Notes: generated from the sequence alone by a model not told the origin. A DNA stretch of 64,000 nt from Cohaesibacter sp. ES.047 (GCF_900215505.1 NZ_LT907844.1:1212501-1276500), one strand, 5' to 3'. Shown: positions 11,397 through 20,838, counted from the stretch's first letter. Program-made: numbers and translations.

Positions 11397-12129
11397 CTTC
11401 CCTGTCCAAGTCTTCTGCCGGGCCAGTGTGGGTAATCTCGCCGCGATCCATGATATGGACCACGTCGGCCAATTCCCGGCAAAAATCAAGATACTGCTCG
11501 ACGAGCAGAATGGCCATGCCTTTTTCTGACTTCAGGTAGGTAATGGCGCGGCCTATGTCCTTGATGATGGAAGGCTGGATGCCTTCGGTGGGTTCGTCGA
11601 GGACCAACAGGTCCGGACGGGTGACAAGCGCCCTGCCGATGGCCAACTGTTGTTGCTGGCCACCGGACAGATCGCCGCCGCGCCTTGACAGCATGTCCTT
11701 GAGGATCGGGAAAAGCTCGAAGATTTCGTCCTCGACATAGCGGTGTTTGCGCGGCAGGCGGGCATAGCCAGTCTCGAGATTCTCGCGCACGGTGAGCTGG
11801 GGAAAGATCTCGCGGCCCTGTGGAACATAGCCGATACCCTTGCCCGCGCGCGCATAGGGGGCCGCTTTGGTGATGTCGCTGCCGCCAAGGGTGATGGTGC
11901 CTGATGAAACCGGATGCTGGCCAACAATGGCGCGCAGGAGGGAGGATTTTCCCACTCCGTTGCGGCCCAGCACACAGGTGATCTTGGCCTTATGGGCATC
12001 CAGCGAGACATTGCGCAAGGCCTGTGCTGCGCCGTAATGCAGGTTTATGCCCGATACCTTCAGCGTGACAGAGCCAGTGGCGGGAGCGCTTGAGGCCGGA
12101 GCTTCAGATAATTCGATGGCTTCACTCAT
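11371..12129 (-). CDS. urtE: urea ABC transporter ATP-binding protein UrtE
   Basis: A 252-residue ABC ATPase of the branched-chain amino acid (LivF-like) subfamily. Walker A is GRNGVGKSS, the signature is LSGGQQQQLAIGRAL and Walker B is LLVLDEPTEG; the segment after it (IQPSIIKDI) is characteristic of UrtE/LivF. It drives urea import together with UrtD. The first 25 residues are an extra low-complexity leader. Its 3' end overlaps ureD. Confidence 0.96.
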   Translation of the reverse strand: MSEAIELSEAPASSAPATGSVTLKVSGINLHYGAAQALRNVSLDAHKAKITCVLGRNGVGKSSLLRAIVGQHPVSSGTITLGGSDITKAAPYARAGKGIGYVPQGREIFPQLTVRENLETGYARLPRKHRYVEDEIFELFPILKDMLSRRGGDLSGGQQQQLAIGRALVTRPDLLVLDEPTEGIQPSIIKDIGRAITYLKSEKGMAILLVEQYLDFCRELADVVHIMDRGEITHTGPAEDLDREDVRSYLTV

Positions 12130-12140
12130 TGTCTTTCCTC

Positions 12141-12893
12141 TTAGCGGCCGAGATAGCTCTCGATGACGTCCGGATGGGCGCTGACGTGATCGAGCGTCCC
12201 TTCAGCAAGGACAGAGCCTTCGGCCAGCACGGTGACCTTGACATCAAGATCACGGATGAAGCCCATGTCATGCTCGACGACGATGACCGAATGGGTCTTG
12301 GCAATCTTGCGCAGCAGTTTGGCGGTCTCGATGGTTTCCGCATCCGTCATGCCCGCGACCGGCTCATCGACGAGCAGGAGTTTGGGGTTTTGTGCCAGCA
12401 GCATGCCGATCTCGAGCCATTGCTTCTGGCCGTGCGACAGGTCAGCTGCCATTTCGTCGGCGCGGACGGTCAGGCGGACGGTCTCGAGGATCTCATTGAT
12501 CTTCGTCCTGTCCGCCTCGCTTTCCTGATAGAAAAGCGAGGCGAACACGCCACGCTCACGGGAGAGGGCCATTTCGATGTTGGCGCGCACGGTCTGGTTT
12601 TCAAAGACGGTCGGCTTCTGGAATTTGCGACCGATGCCAGCCTGTGCGATTTCTGTTTCGTCATGCTTGGTTAGATCCATGTCGCCCTCGAACAGAACGT
12701 CCCCGTGGTCGGGGCGGGTCTTGCCGGTGATGATGTCAAGCATGGTGGTCTTGCCTGCGCCATTGGGGCCGATGATGGCGCGCATTTCGCCCTGCTCGAT
12801 GGCCAGCGACAGGCCGTTGATGGCCTTGAAACCATCAAAGGAGACAGAGACGTCATCAAGATAGAGCAGGGTTGGGGTCAGGGCTTCGTTCAT
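12141..12893 (-). CDS. urtD: urea ABC transporter ATP-binding protein UrtD
   Basis: A 250-residue ABC ATPase, LivG-like. Walker A is GPNGAGKTT and Walker B is LLLVDEPVAGM. The signature motif is LSHGQKQWLEIGMLL, in which LSHGQ replaces LSGGQ, a recognised feature of UrtD proteins. Its ATG overlaps the urtC stop (TGATG). It pairs with UrtE to energise the UrtB/UrtC permease. Confidence 0.97.
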   Translation of the reverse strand: MNEALTPTLLYLDDVSVSFDGFKAINGLSLAIEQGEMRAIIGPNGAGKTTMLDIITGKTRPDHGDVLFEGDMDLTKHDETEIAQAGIGRKFQKPTVFENQTVRANIEMALSRERGVFASLFYQESEADRTKINEILETVRLTVRADEMAADLSHGQKQWLEIGMLLAQNPKLLLVDEPVAGMTDAETIETAKLLRKIAKTHSVIVVEHDMGFIRDLDVKVTVLAEGSVLAEGTLDHVSAHPDVIESYLGR

Positions 12894-14065
12894 CAGGCTT
12901 CTCCCCCTTGTTCGGCGGCTTTCGCCTTGATCGCTTCATCCGGTCCGGATGCTCTGGCCTTGCCGTTTTTGTTGGTCAGGCGGCCGCTGAGATCAGAGAC
13001 GGCGCCGACGATGCCCTTGGGCAAAAAGAGGGTGGCCGCGACAAAAAGGCCCCCGAGGGCAAAGAGCCAGAATTCTGGCACGGCCGCGGTGAACCAGCTT
13101 TTGCCCAGATTGACCGTGATGGCGCCGATGATCGGGCCGATCAGCGTTCCCCTGCCGCCAACCGCCGTCCAGATGACAACCTCGATGGAGTTGGCCGGTG
13201 CGAATTCGCCGGGGTTGATGATGCCAACTTGTGGCACGTAAAGAGCGCCGGCGACACCAGCCATCATGGCCGAGACGGTGAAAACAAATAACTTCACATG
13301 TTCAACCCGATAGCCAAGGAAGCGGGCGCGAGCTTCTGCATCGCGAGTGGCCAGAAGGATCTTGCCGAACTTGGAGGACACGATGGCCCCACACAGAATG
13401 AGGGAAAGACAAAGCGCAAAGGCCGTCGCAGTAAACAGACCGGCGCGGGTGCCACCATTCTGCAGCGTGAAACCCAGGATGTCCTTGAAATCGGTGAGGC
13501 CATTGTTGCCGCCAAAGCCCATGTCATTGCGGAAGAAGGCGAGCAACAGGGCATAGGTCATGGCCTGCGTGATGATCGAGAGATAGACGCCGGTGACGCG
13601 CGAGCGGAAGGCGAACCAGCCAAAGACAAAGGCGAGCAGGCCGGGTGCGACCAGAACCATCAGTGCGGCAAACCAGAACTGATCGAAACCATACCAGTAC
13701 CACGGCAGCTCCTTCCAGTTGAGGAAGACCATGAAGTCAGGCAGGACGGGATCACCATAGACGCCGCGCGCGCCGATCTGGCGCATCAGATACATGCCCA
13801 TCGCGTAGCCGCCAAGCGCAAAGAAGGCACCGTGACCGAGCGAGAGAATGCCGCAATAGCCCCAGACCAGATCAAGCGCGAGAGCCAGCAGCGCGTAGCA
13901 TAGATATTTGCCAAACAGCGAGACGGCGTAATCGGGCACATGGAACGTCTCGCCGACTGGCACCATGAGATTGAGCATCGGGATCAGGATACCAAGTGCC
14001 GCGATGATCAGCGCCACCCAGATGATGTTGCCCCTGAGGCCGCGTAGGATAAAAGAGGTCAGCAT
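12893..14065 (-). CDS. urtC: urea ABC transporter permease UrtC
   Basis: A 390-residue inner-membrane permease of the LivM type with about 9-10 hydrophobic segments. The conserved cytoplasmic loop ATRDAEARARFLGYRVEHVK contacts the ATPases, and GRGTLIGPIIGA lies in the C-terminal half. The last 25 residues are charged and low in complexity. The start overlaps the urtB stop (TAATG) and the stop overlaps urtD. Confidence 0.96.
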   Translation of the reverse strand: MLTSFILRGLRGNIIWVALIIAALGILIPMLNLMVPVGETFHVPDYAVSLFGKYLCYALLALALDLVWGYCGILSLGHGAFFALGGYAMGMYLMRQIGARGVYGDPVLPDFMVFLNWKELPWYWYGFDQFWFAALMVLVAPGLLAFVFGWFAFRSRVTGVYLSIITQAMTYALLLAFFRNDMGFGGNNGLTDFKDILGFTLQNGGTRAGLFTATAFALCLSLILCGAIVSSKFGKILLATRDAEARARFLGYRVEHVKLFVFTVSAMMAGVAGALYVPQVGIINPGEFAPANSIEVVIWTAVGGRGTLIGPIIGAITVNLGKSWFTAAVPEFWLFALGGLFVAATLFLPKGIVGAVSDLSGRLTNKNGKARASGPDEAIKAKAAEQGGEA

Positions 14066-15678
14066 TATTCGACGGCCCTTCCCTTGAGTGCAAACAGCCC
14101 TCTTGGACGCTTCTGGATGAAGAGGATGATGAAGACGAGCACAAGAATCTTGCCAAGCACGGCACCGGCAAAGGGCTCAAGGAACTTGTTGGCAACCCCC
14201 AGCGTCAGGGCGCCAATCAGCGTGCCCCACAGGTTCCCCACACCGCCAAACACCACGACCATGAAGCTGTCGATGATGTAGCCTTGTCCGAGGTTGGGTG
14301 AGACGTTGCCGATCTGGCTGAGGGCAACGCCGGCGATGCCAGCAATGCCGGAGCCCAGAGCGAAGGTGAAGGCGTCGACCCAAGGGGTTCGGATGCCCAT
14401 GGAGGACGCCATCTTGCGGTTCTGTGTGACGGCCCGCATCTGCAGCCCCATCGGGGTGCGCTTGAGCAGCAGGAACAGAAGCCCAAAGACCGCAAGCGAG
14501 AAGAAGAAGATCCAGATGCGGTTCCAGGTCAGGGACAGGCCTGCCAGTTCAACCGCACCGGACATCCAGCTGGGATTGACCACCTCCATGTTTGTGGGGC
14601 CAAAGATCGTGCGGACGGTTTGCTGCAAGATCAGCGAGACGCCCCATGTGGCAAGGAGGGTTTCCAGCGGGCGACCATACAGAAACTGGATGACACTGCG
14701 TTCAAGAACAAACCCGATCAGCCCGGCCACGAGAAAGGCAAAAGGCAGGGCAACGAGGAGAGAAAAATCGGCCAGCCCGGGCGCGGTCATCAGAAAGACC
14801 TGTTGCACCACATAAGTGGTGTAGGCACCGATCATGACCATCTCGCCGTGGGCCATGTTGATCACCCCCATCACGCCGAAGGTGATGGCGAGGCCGATGG
14901 CGGCCAGCAGAAGGACCGATCCGAGGGACATGCCATACCAGACATTCTGTAGGGCGTCCCAGATGGCGATGCGGCGCTCGACCGACGTGATGGCGCGGGC
15001 GGCTGCGTTTTCAACCTCGCTGCCCGGTTCGGCTTTGACATTGTTCAGGAGTGTTAGGGATCCGCGGCCACCGCGATCACGCAGGATGGAGATGGCATCG
15101 AGCTTGGCTTCGGGTGCAATGTCCTCGGAGGTCAGAACGATCGCGGCCTTGGCCTGCTCCAGAAGAGAGACGATTTCAGGGACGTCTTCCTTGCCAAGTC
15201 GGTCATCGATCAAAGGCAACGCGTCCGGATCCTTGGATTTGAAGATCGTTTCCGCAGCGAAAAGGCGTTTGGCTGGATCCTTGGCATTGAGGGTGAAAAG
15301 GCTCAGCCCATCACGAACGGAACGCCGGAGGCTGTTGTTGACGCGGATCTTTTTCATCGACCGCCGGGGAACGTCGGTCGTGATCTCGCCGGTTATCGGA
15401 TGGGTGGTCGTATAAGTGCGCCCATCGCGGTCGGCGATGAAGACTTGCTTGTCTGCCTTGCGGACATAGAGATCGCCCTCTGCAAGGGCGTTGAGAATCG
15501 GAATGACCCGGTCATCACCGGTGGCCAGAAGCGCTTGCACCCTGGCCTCGCGGTCCCGCAATGACCCTTCGGCGAGGGCGGCGATCGGAGCGCTGAGGTC
15601 TGCCTCTTGCGCATGTGATGCACCGGTTGCGGTGATCAGGACGAAAAGACACGCCAGCATTGCGCGCAATCGGGACAT
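14065..15678 (-). CDS. urtB: urea ABC transporter permease UrtB
   Basis: A 537-residue LivH-type permease. As usual for UrtB it has a signal peptide (MSRLRAMLACLFVLITATGA) and a roughly 220-residue extracytoplasmic region before the membrane domain, which starts around MSLGSVLLLAAIGLAITFGV. The conserved permease loop AVTQNRKMASSMGI and the motif GGVGNLWGTLIGAL are present. It is longer than a plain LivH because of the N-terminal domain, whose function is not established. Confidence 0.95.
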   Translation of the reverse strand: MSRLRAMLACLFVLITATGASHAQEADLSAPIAALAEGSLRDREARVQALLATGDDRVIPILNALAEGDLYVRKADKQVFIADRDGRTYTTTHPITGEITTDVPRRSMKKIRVNNSLRRSVRDGLSLFTLNAKDPAKRLFAAETIFKSKDPDALPLIDDRLGKEDVPEIVSLLEQAKAAIVLTSEDIAPEAKLDAISILRDRGGRGSLTLLNNVKAEPGSEVENAAARAITSVERRIAIWDALQNVWYGMSLGSVLLLAAIGLAITFGVMGVINMAHGEMVMIGAYTTYVVQQVFLMTAPGLADFSLLVALPFAFLVAGLIGFVLERSVIQFLYGRPLETLLATWGVSLILQQTVRTIFGPTNMEVVNPSWMSGAVELAGLSLTWNRIWIFFFSLAVFGLLFLLLKRTPMGLQMRAVTQNRKMASSMGIRTPWVDAFTFALGSGIAGIAGVALSQIGNVSPNLGQGYIIDSFMVVVFGGVGNLWGTLIGALTLGVANKFLEPFAGAVLGKILVLVFIILFIQKRPRGLFALKGRAVE

Positions 15679-15759
15679 GAGCTTTCAACTTTCAGGTCTT
15701 TTTACTGGACCCCGGTGGCCGTCATCGACCGCCACCGGGTTGGAGAGGGCAAGGGGCGA

Positions 15760-17043
15760 TTACTCGCCTTTACCGCCACATTCGTTCGTTTCGGTATTGA
15801 AGTTGCCGCAGGACAGCGGTGCGCGCCAATCCGAGATCAACTTGGCGGAATCCGGCAGGAAGTCCGACCACGCGTCGCCCGGAACAAGGCCGGCTGTTTC
15901 GTAGACGATTTCGAACTGGCCATCGTCCTGAATCTCGCCGATCAAGACAGGTTTGGTGATGTGGTGGTTCGGCATCATGGCAGAATAGCCGCCGGTCAGG
16001 TTTGGAACGGCGATGCCGGGCAGCGCGTCGATGACGGCATCGGGTTCGGTGGTGCCCGCTTTCTCAACGGCCTTGACCCACATGTTGAAGCCGATGTAGT
16101 GGGCCTCCATCGGGTCGTTGGTGACGCGGTTGTCATCGCCTGTGAAGGCACGCCAAGCATCGATGAACTCGTAGTTGGAATCAGCGTCTACGGACTGGAA
16201 GTAGTTCCAGGCAGCAAGGTGACCGACCAGTGGTTTGGTGTCGATGCCGGCCAGTTCTTCTTCACCCACGGAGAAGGCAACGACAGGAATGTCCTGAGCT
16301 TCAATGCCCTGGTTGGCCAGTTCCTTGTAGAAGGGCACGTTGGCATCGCCGTTGACGGTGGAGACCACGGCGGTCTTCTTACCAGCGGCACCAAATGCCT
16401 TGATGTCGGAGACGATCGTCTGCCAATCGGAATGGCCGAATGGCGTGTAGTTGATCATGATGTCGTCTTCCGCGACGCCATGGGATTTCAGATAGGCTTC
16501 GAGGATCTTGTTGGTCGTGCGCGGATAGACATAGTCAGTGCCCGCCAAAACCCAGCGTTCCACGCCTTCCTGTTCCATCAGATAGTCAACGGCCGGGATG
16601 GCTTGCTGGTTGGGGGCCGCTCCGGTGTAGAAGACGTTGCGCTGAGATTCTTCGCCCTCGTACTGAACCGGGTAGAAGAGGATGGAGTTCAACTCTTCAA
16701 AGACCGGAAGAACGGATTTGCGCGATACTGACGTCCAGCACCCAAACACCGCAGAGACCTTGTTGACGTCAATCAGTTCGCGGGCTTTTTCCGCAAACAA
16801 AGGCCAGTCCGATGCCGGGTCGACGACGACGGGTTCAAGCTGTTTGCCAAGAAGCCCGCCTTTCTTGTTCTGCTCTTCGATGAGCATCAGCATGGCGTCT
16901 TTCAGGGTCGTCTCTGAAATGGCCATGGTGCCGGAAAGAGAGTGCAGCACGCCGACTTTGATAGTGTCTGCAGCCAGTGCAGCCGTGGCGGAAATCAGTG
17001 AGGTTGTCACAGCGAGCGCTGCAGCAAAGCGAGAGAATTTCAT
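15760..17043 (-). CDS. urtA: urea ABC transporter substrate-binding protein UrtA
   Basis: A periplasmic type-I binding protein that captures urea for UrtBCDE. The ATG at 17043 gives 427 residues beginning with a clean Sec signal (MKFSRFAAALAVTTSLISAT, cut after AALA) followed by DTIKVGVLHSLSGTMAISE, the UrtA hallmark. Further motifs are VFGCWTSVSRKSVLPVFEE and LFYPVQYEGEE. The frame remains open to 17187 upstream, but that part has no coding character and would hide the signal peptide. An 81-nt gap separates it from urtB, so it may be expressed above the rest of the operon. Confidence 0.97.
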   Translation of the reverse strand: MKFSRFAAALAVTTSLISATAALAADTIKVGVLHSLSGTMAISETTLKDAMLMLIEEQNKKGGLLGKQLEPVVVDPASDWPLFAEKARELIDVNKVSAVFGCWTSVSRKSVLPVFEELNSILFYPVQYEGEESQRNVFYTGAAPNQQAIPAVDYLMEQEGVERWVLAGTDYVYPRTTNKILEAYLKSHGVAEDDIMINYTPFGHSDWQTIVSDIKAFGAAGKKTAVVSTVNGDANVPFYKELANQGIEAQDIPVVAFSVGEEELAGIDTKPLVGHLAAWNYFQSVDADSNYEFIDAWRAFTGDDNRVTNDPMEAHYIGFNMWVKAVEKAGTTEPDAVIDALPGIAVPNLTGGYSAMMPNHHITKPVLIGEIQDDGQFEIVYETAGLVPGDAWSDFLPDSAKLISDWRAPLSCGNFNTETNECGGKGE

Positions 17044-17089
17044 TGGCACTTTTTCTTCTCCATCTGGGTGTGGTGATGCAGGGCAATTT

Positions 17090-17105
17090 GCAAGGGGTGT
17101 GCCAA
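17090..17105 (-). promoter_or_regulatory. sigma-54 (-24/-12) promoter of the urt-ure operon
   Basis: On the minus strand the sequence TTGGCACACCCCTTGC lies 47 nt before the urtA start. GG and GC are separated by exactly 10 nt, matching the RpoN consensus TGGCAC-N5-TTGC without a mismatch in the core. Transcription would begin near 17078, leaving a leader of about 35 nt. This implies NtrC-type nitrogen control, although the activator sites were not identified. Confidence 0.85.
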
Positions 17106-17620
17106 TCCCATGAGTGCCATTAGAAGTTTTGCTGAATGATCTGATTCTATTACGTATTTCTATGTATTTTTGACAAGAAGCATCCAAAAGGGAGATGCCT
17201 ATGGTTCCTGCTCACCATCAAGAAAATGGTATTTCAAGGGTCAGTTGCCTAATTTGTGTGCGATGTCGTTAAGGGTTTGTTTGTTCATGCTCAAAGATTG
17301 TTCGTTATCCGAAAAATATGTTGTTTTACAAAGACTTATATTAGGGGATGTCGCTCGTGGGCGGTGCTGTTTGTATTGTGATCGCGGCAAATGATCGAAT
17401 TGATGCAAATCTGAGGTGCTGCGTTCTGGTGATTTTGCCTTGATCTGCTCCGGCCTGACGGGATCCATGTTCGCACGCCAAGAGCAGTGTGGTTTTAAAA
17501 AGAGAAATGCAATTTCTGTTTGCAGCAGGTTGTAGACCTGATATTCATGGTTTTGTTTGGGAGTGTCGAATAGATCCCGCCCTGTCCACGCTTTGCGATG
17601 ATCAAACGGGCCTTGCTGTG
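17106..17620. other. intergenic region upstream of urtA and the M48-like gene
   Basis: About 515 nt without a supportable gene. It is AT-richer than its surroundings, as expected for divergent promoter and enhancer DNA (NtrC-type sites would be expected here). Short open frames at 17170-17394 and 17241-17468 have no recognisable protein character and no good ribosome-binding site. Confidence 0.6.
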
Positions 17621-19549
17621 ATGAAGAAAGAGTTGCAATCGGGCGAAACGCTGTCGCATCAGGTGCGCTCTCATATGCTGCGAGGGGGCAATCTCTGGAG
17701 CGTGATCGCCTTTTCCATGTTGGGTCTGGCCACTGCGGTTTTTCTGATCCTGACGATCCTGCACGGTTTTGACATGGTGATCGGCTTTGGCGAGTTCCTG
17801 CCGGTCTTTAATAAGCTGGTCTATTCCAACCCGTCCCTTTTGCTTGGATGGTTCCCCGAAATTGTTGACCTGTTCGAGGCCGCTCGTGGGCAGGTCTATC
17901 TTGATCCAGTTGCCTGGATGGTTCTGGCGTCGCTCGGACTGTTGCTGTTCTTTGCGCACTTTTTTCGATTTTCCCACCCGCGCGGGCGATCGCTCGCGGA
18001 GGATGAAAAGGCCGGCGCGGTCGTTCGGCGATTGCTGGCTGAGGTTGGCTATTTCCGGACCATATCGGAGCTCAAGAATACAGACGAGGTCGCATATCTG
18101 GATTTCCTTTCCAAGGGGCGTGTGCTCTTTGCGCCGTCTGGACAAGTTAATCGGATCGTCAAGGGAAAGCCTTCAGAGAATCAGCAGAAGATCTTGCGAT
18201 TTTTCATGGTGCATGAATTCGCTCACGCCCTGATGAAGGACAATCTCGTCAACTCGGCTTTTGTTGTCATCGTCAGTATTTATGTCTTTGTGGTTCTGTC
18301 GATTTTTTCGCCGCTCTTGTTGATCAGCGCGTCACTGCTTTCGATGGGCCCTTTCGGGCTGTGGCTGAAGCTCGTGCTGCAGATTCTGACCATTGGCTGC
18401 TTTTCGATTGGCATTGCCATGTCATTTCACGGGGTGCTGGTTTCCTATAACAAGGTGCGCGAGTTCTTTGCCGATCAGGCGGCCTTTCGGTTCGCCGGTG
18501 ATGCATTCGATCCCCACAGCGTTGGTGATGATCCTGAACGGCCAGATATGCTGAGCGCGGTCAGTCCGAACATCACGCCGTTCGAGCGGCAATTGCACCA
18601 ACAGGGCTACAGTCTGCATGGGCGGAATCTGTTGCTGTTCTTCTGGGGGCTGGTGATTGCCATTCGCACGCTTTATGTCCTCTTGGCGCCAAAGGATCTG
18701 TGCCTGTGGGTGCTGGGGTTCGATGCCGTGGCGCTCGTGTCCTTTGCGATCCTTTATGTCACGCTGCCCAAACGCCCTCCCAAATCAGAGCCACGGCCCC
18801 TTTTGCCGTGGGTTCTGACCTTGTTCGGTGTGCTGGCCGTCGAAGTGTGCGGTCCGGCGCTCGCCGGGGTATTGAAGTCCTTCTACTGGGACTTTTTCTC
18901 CAATACCAATGCGCAACTGATCGGTTTGCCCGGGGCGATGGCTTCGCTCGGTCTGCTGGTTGGTTGCCTGATCATGGTGGGCAAGCGGCTTCTGTCAGGC
19001 CGGACACCGCGGAGGAAGTGGTCTGCGGCTCTTGGCAAGCGACTGGGCTTGCGCCTTTTGATGCTGCCCGGTGTTGCGATCGAATATGTGCTGATCTTTG
19101 CGCTCATTGGGGCATTTGACACGGCCTATCTGCGCTATTTCTTCAAGCTGGAATTTCTGCATGAGCCTTGGCAGCAGGCAGCCTTGGCCATTCCCTACTG
19201 TGCGGCAGGACTTGTTCTGCTCTATAATCAATACAAGGGCCTGTTTGTCTTCAGCCGCTATCGCACGGCGCTTGTTACGCTGGTGGAAGTGGTGGTCTTT
19301 TTTCTTCTCAGCTTCGGGCTGCAATTGAGTGCTCAGGAACTGATTGCAGCAAGCGAGCGGGGAGAGGCCATGGCGCTGCCGAGCCTCGCCCATATTATAG
19401 CCATGGCCCAAGGGGCCGATTTGAGCGCGCCGCTGCAGGTTGCTGTTGCATCCTCAAGCTTTTATCTGCTGCTGCGGTGTCTGTGTTTCTGGGCATGGCA
19501 CAAGCTTTACTGGATCGAACGCAATCAGAGACAGGGTAGAAAATCATGA
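17621..19549 (+). CDS. polytopic membrane protein with M48-like zinc protease motifs
   Basis: A 642-residue inner-membrane protein that I cannot assign to a named family. It has about 12-14 hydrophobic segments spread over its whole length. Residues 198-202 read HEFAH (HExxH zinc site) inside MVHEFAHALMKD, followed after two membrane segments by REFFADQAA at about 280-286, the third-ligand motif (ExxxD) of M48 peptidases such as HtpX/Ste24. The roughly 80-residue spacing fits M48. The C-terminal 400 residues have no counterpart in HtpX and are mostly membrane helices. The start is uncertain: ATG 17621 (MKKELQSGETLSHQ) suits the topology better than the upstream extension to 17489. The next gene overlaps it by ATGA. 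Intramembrane or membrane-protein proteolysis is the inferred role. Confidence 0.7.
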   Translation: MKKELQSGETLSHQVRSHMLRGGNLWSVIAFSMLGLATAVFLILTILHGFDMVIGFGEFLPVFNKLVYSNPSLLLGWFPEIVDLFEAARGQVYLDPVAWMVLASLGLLLFFAHFFRFSHPRGRSLAEDEKAGAVVRRLLAEVGYFRTISELKNTDEVAYLDFLSKGRVLFAPSGQVNRIVKGKPSENQQKILRFFMVHEFAHALMKDNLVNSAFVVIVSIYVFVVLSIFSPLLLISASLLSMGPFGLWLKLVLQILTIGCFSIGIAMSFHGVLVSYNKVREFFADQAAFRFAGDAFDPHSVGDDPERPDMLSAVSPNITPFERQLHQQGYSLHGRNLLLFFWGLVIAIRTLYVLLAPKDLCLWVLGFDAVALVSFAILYVTLPKRPPKSEPRPLLPWVLTLFGVLAVEVCGPALAGVLKSFYWDFFSNTNAQLIGLPGAMASLGLLVGCLIMVGKRLLSGRTPRRKWSAALGKRLGLRLLMLPGVAIEYVLIFALIGAFDTAYLRYFFKLEFLHEPWQQAALAIPYCAAGLVLLYNQYKGLFVFSRYRTALVTLVEVVVFFLLSFGLQLSAQELIAASERGEAMALPSLAHIIAMAQGADLSAPLQVAVASSSFYLLLRCLCFWAWHKLYWIERNQRQGRKS

Positions 19550-19917
19550 CGATCAATGCCGATATGCTGCGTATACGACTGACGAGAGACATGGCTGAAG
19601 CCGTTGACGAGGCCGATAGCTTCGAAACCTATTTCGGAGATCCCAAGAAGAGCCCCGAATTCGGCGTGGCCCGGGCAGACAATGTTTTGCCGGCGGATCT
19701 TCTGTTTCTTTGGGAGTTTGCCGGGCACATCACGGACTACATCATCGCCCACGGCGTTGATGCGCTCGAACTGGTGGATCAGGTCGGCAATCTGTTCCTT
19801 GCCTATCAGGCGCTCAAGGCGCGTCCGACGGATTTCGATGATGAGGAAAAGGCAAAGATAATGGAAGCGGTGGCTGAAAGCCTGCGTGGTCTCTCAAACA
19901 AAGGGACGGGGGGGTGA
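19546..19917 (+). CDS. small acidic protein of unknown function, coupled to the M48-like gene
   Basis: A 123-residue, soluble, strongly acidic, mostly helical protein with no signal peptide, Cys pairs or known motif. Its ATG overlaps the stop of the membrane protease gene (ATGA), so the two are translationally coupled and probably work together, for example as a cytosolic partner or regulator of the protease. The C-terminus is Gly-rich (KGTGG). Function not recognised. Confidence 0.7.
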   Translation: MTINADMLRIRLTRDMAEAVDEADSFETYFGDPKKSPEFGVARADNVLPADLLFLWEFAGHITDYIIAHGVDALELVDQVGNLFLAYQALKARPTDFDDEEKAKIMEAVAESLRGLSNKGTGG

Positions 19918-19945
19918 GCTTTGGTGCCGCCTTGGCCGCCAGTCT

Positions 19946-20737
19946 CTAGGCTTTCTGGTCAAGGAACGCCTCAAGCTCAAGATGGTTGATCTCTGCCGTC
20001 ACGTCCGTTTGTGCCATGAGATGCGCCAGCGCGATGCAATGGTCAGGCATCTCGAATAGCTCGAAATGGCGATTGGCCAGATCGGGCATCGTCAAGCTTT
20101 TGGCCAGTCCCTCCACCTTGATCATCGGTTGCCCAGATGGCGGGTCTTCGGAAAAGTGACATTGAAGTGTTGTGAGATCGGCGTTCAGTCCGATGCCGAT
20201 GGCCTTGAGAGAGGCTTCCTTTAGCGTCCAGTGTCGGATGAAGACTTCGCTCTGCGCCGCTTGGGCTTGCCGCGCGATGCGCGTGCGCTCCTTGAGCGTG
20301 AGAACGTCTCTTGCCAGACGCGCAAGATTGATCTTGCGGTCGCGCCGTTCCGCATCAATGCCGACAAGGCCGTAATTGGTGATGGCGCATGCGACCATCT
20401 CGCCGGTGTGTGTGAGGCTGAAATCGATATCGCCCAGAGCCGGATGCCGGGCGCGGGACAGGATCGGCTTGCCCGTGTCAGTGCGTTCGAATGCCCAACC
20501 GGTCAGCGGTGTGTCGGGATACCAGCGGCTGAGTTCACTGCGGAGCAGGAGATGGGCCAGCACATAATCCCGGCGGTTGGGGAATAGACGCAAGGTAGCG
20601 TGCCGGTTTTGTTCGTCTTGGGACAGGCGCGGCAGCAGCACAGCGATCAGGTCTGGATCAGCGGAGGCGGTGGCCAAGGTGGTGATGGTGCGTCTTTTGA
20701 CATGCGCCGCAATGCCTGTCTGCTTCGGGGTGTCCAT
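19946..20737 (-). CDS. 4'-phosphopantetheinyl transferase, Sfp type
   Basis: A 263-residue enzyme that transfers phosphopantetheine from CoA to a Ser of acyl- or peptidyl-carrier proteins. The three motifs of the Sfp/Gsp group are present: an N-terminal GKPIL segment with FSLTHTGEMVACAI, the magnesium site VGIDAERRD, and WTLKEASLKAIGIGL. Length matches Sfp-type rather than the short AcpS type. It is encoded alone and convergent with the small acidic gene. No NRPS or PKS lies in the window, so its carrier-protein partner is elsewhere. Confidence 0.92.
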   Translation of the reverse strand: MDTPKQTGIAAHVKRRTITTLATASADPDLIAVLLPRLSQDEQNRHATLRLFPNRRDYVLAHLLLRSELSRWYPDTPLTGWAFERTDTGKPILSRARHPALGDIDFSLTHTGEMVACAITNYGLVGIDAERRDRKINLARLARDVLTLKERTRIARQAQAAQSEVFIRHWTLKEASLKAIGIGLNADLTTLQCHFSEDPPSGQPMIKVEGLAKSLTMPDLANRHFELFEMPDHCIALAHLMAQTDVTAEINHLELEAFLDQKA

Positions 20738-20838
20738 TGGGCCTGCCTTGTGCTGCTCTCATTGTCTGCCAGTTTTCTTCTGGCAAAGCATGAGATGTCA
20801 AGTTTTCCGTCTCTTGCGGTGTTTCAAGCGTCCAGAAC

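Noticed and set aside
15715-16731. 338-codon plus-strand frame opposite urtA
   Set aside because: Antisense shadow of a well-supported gene, without motifs.
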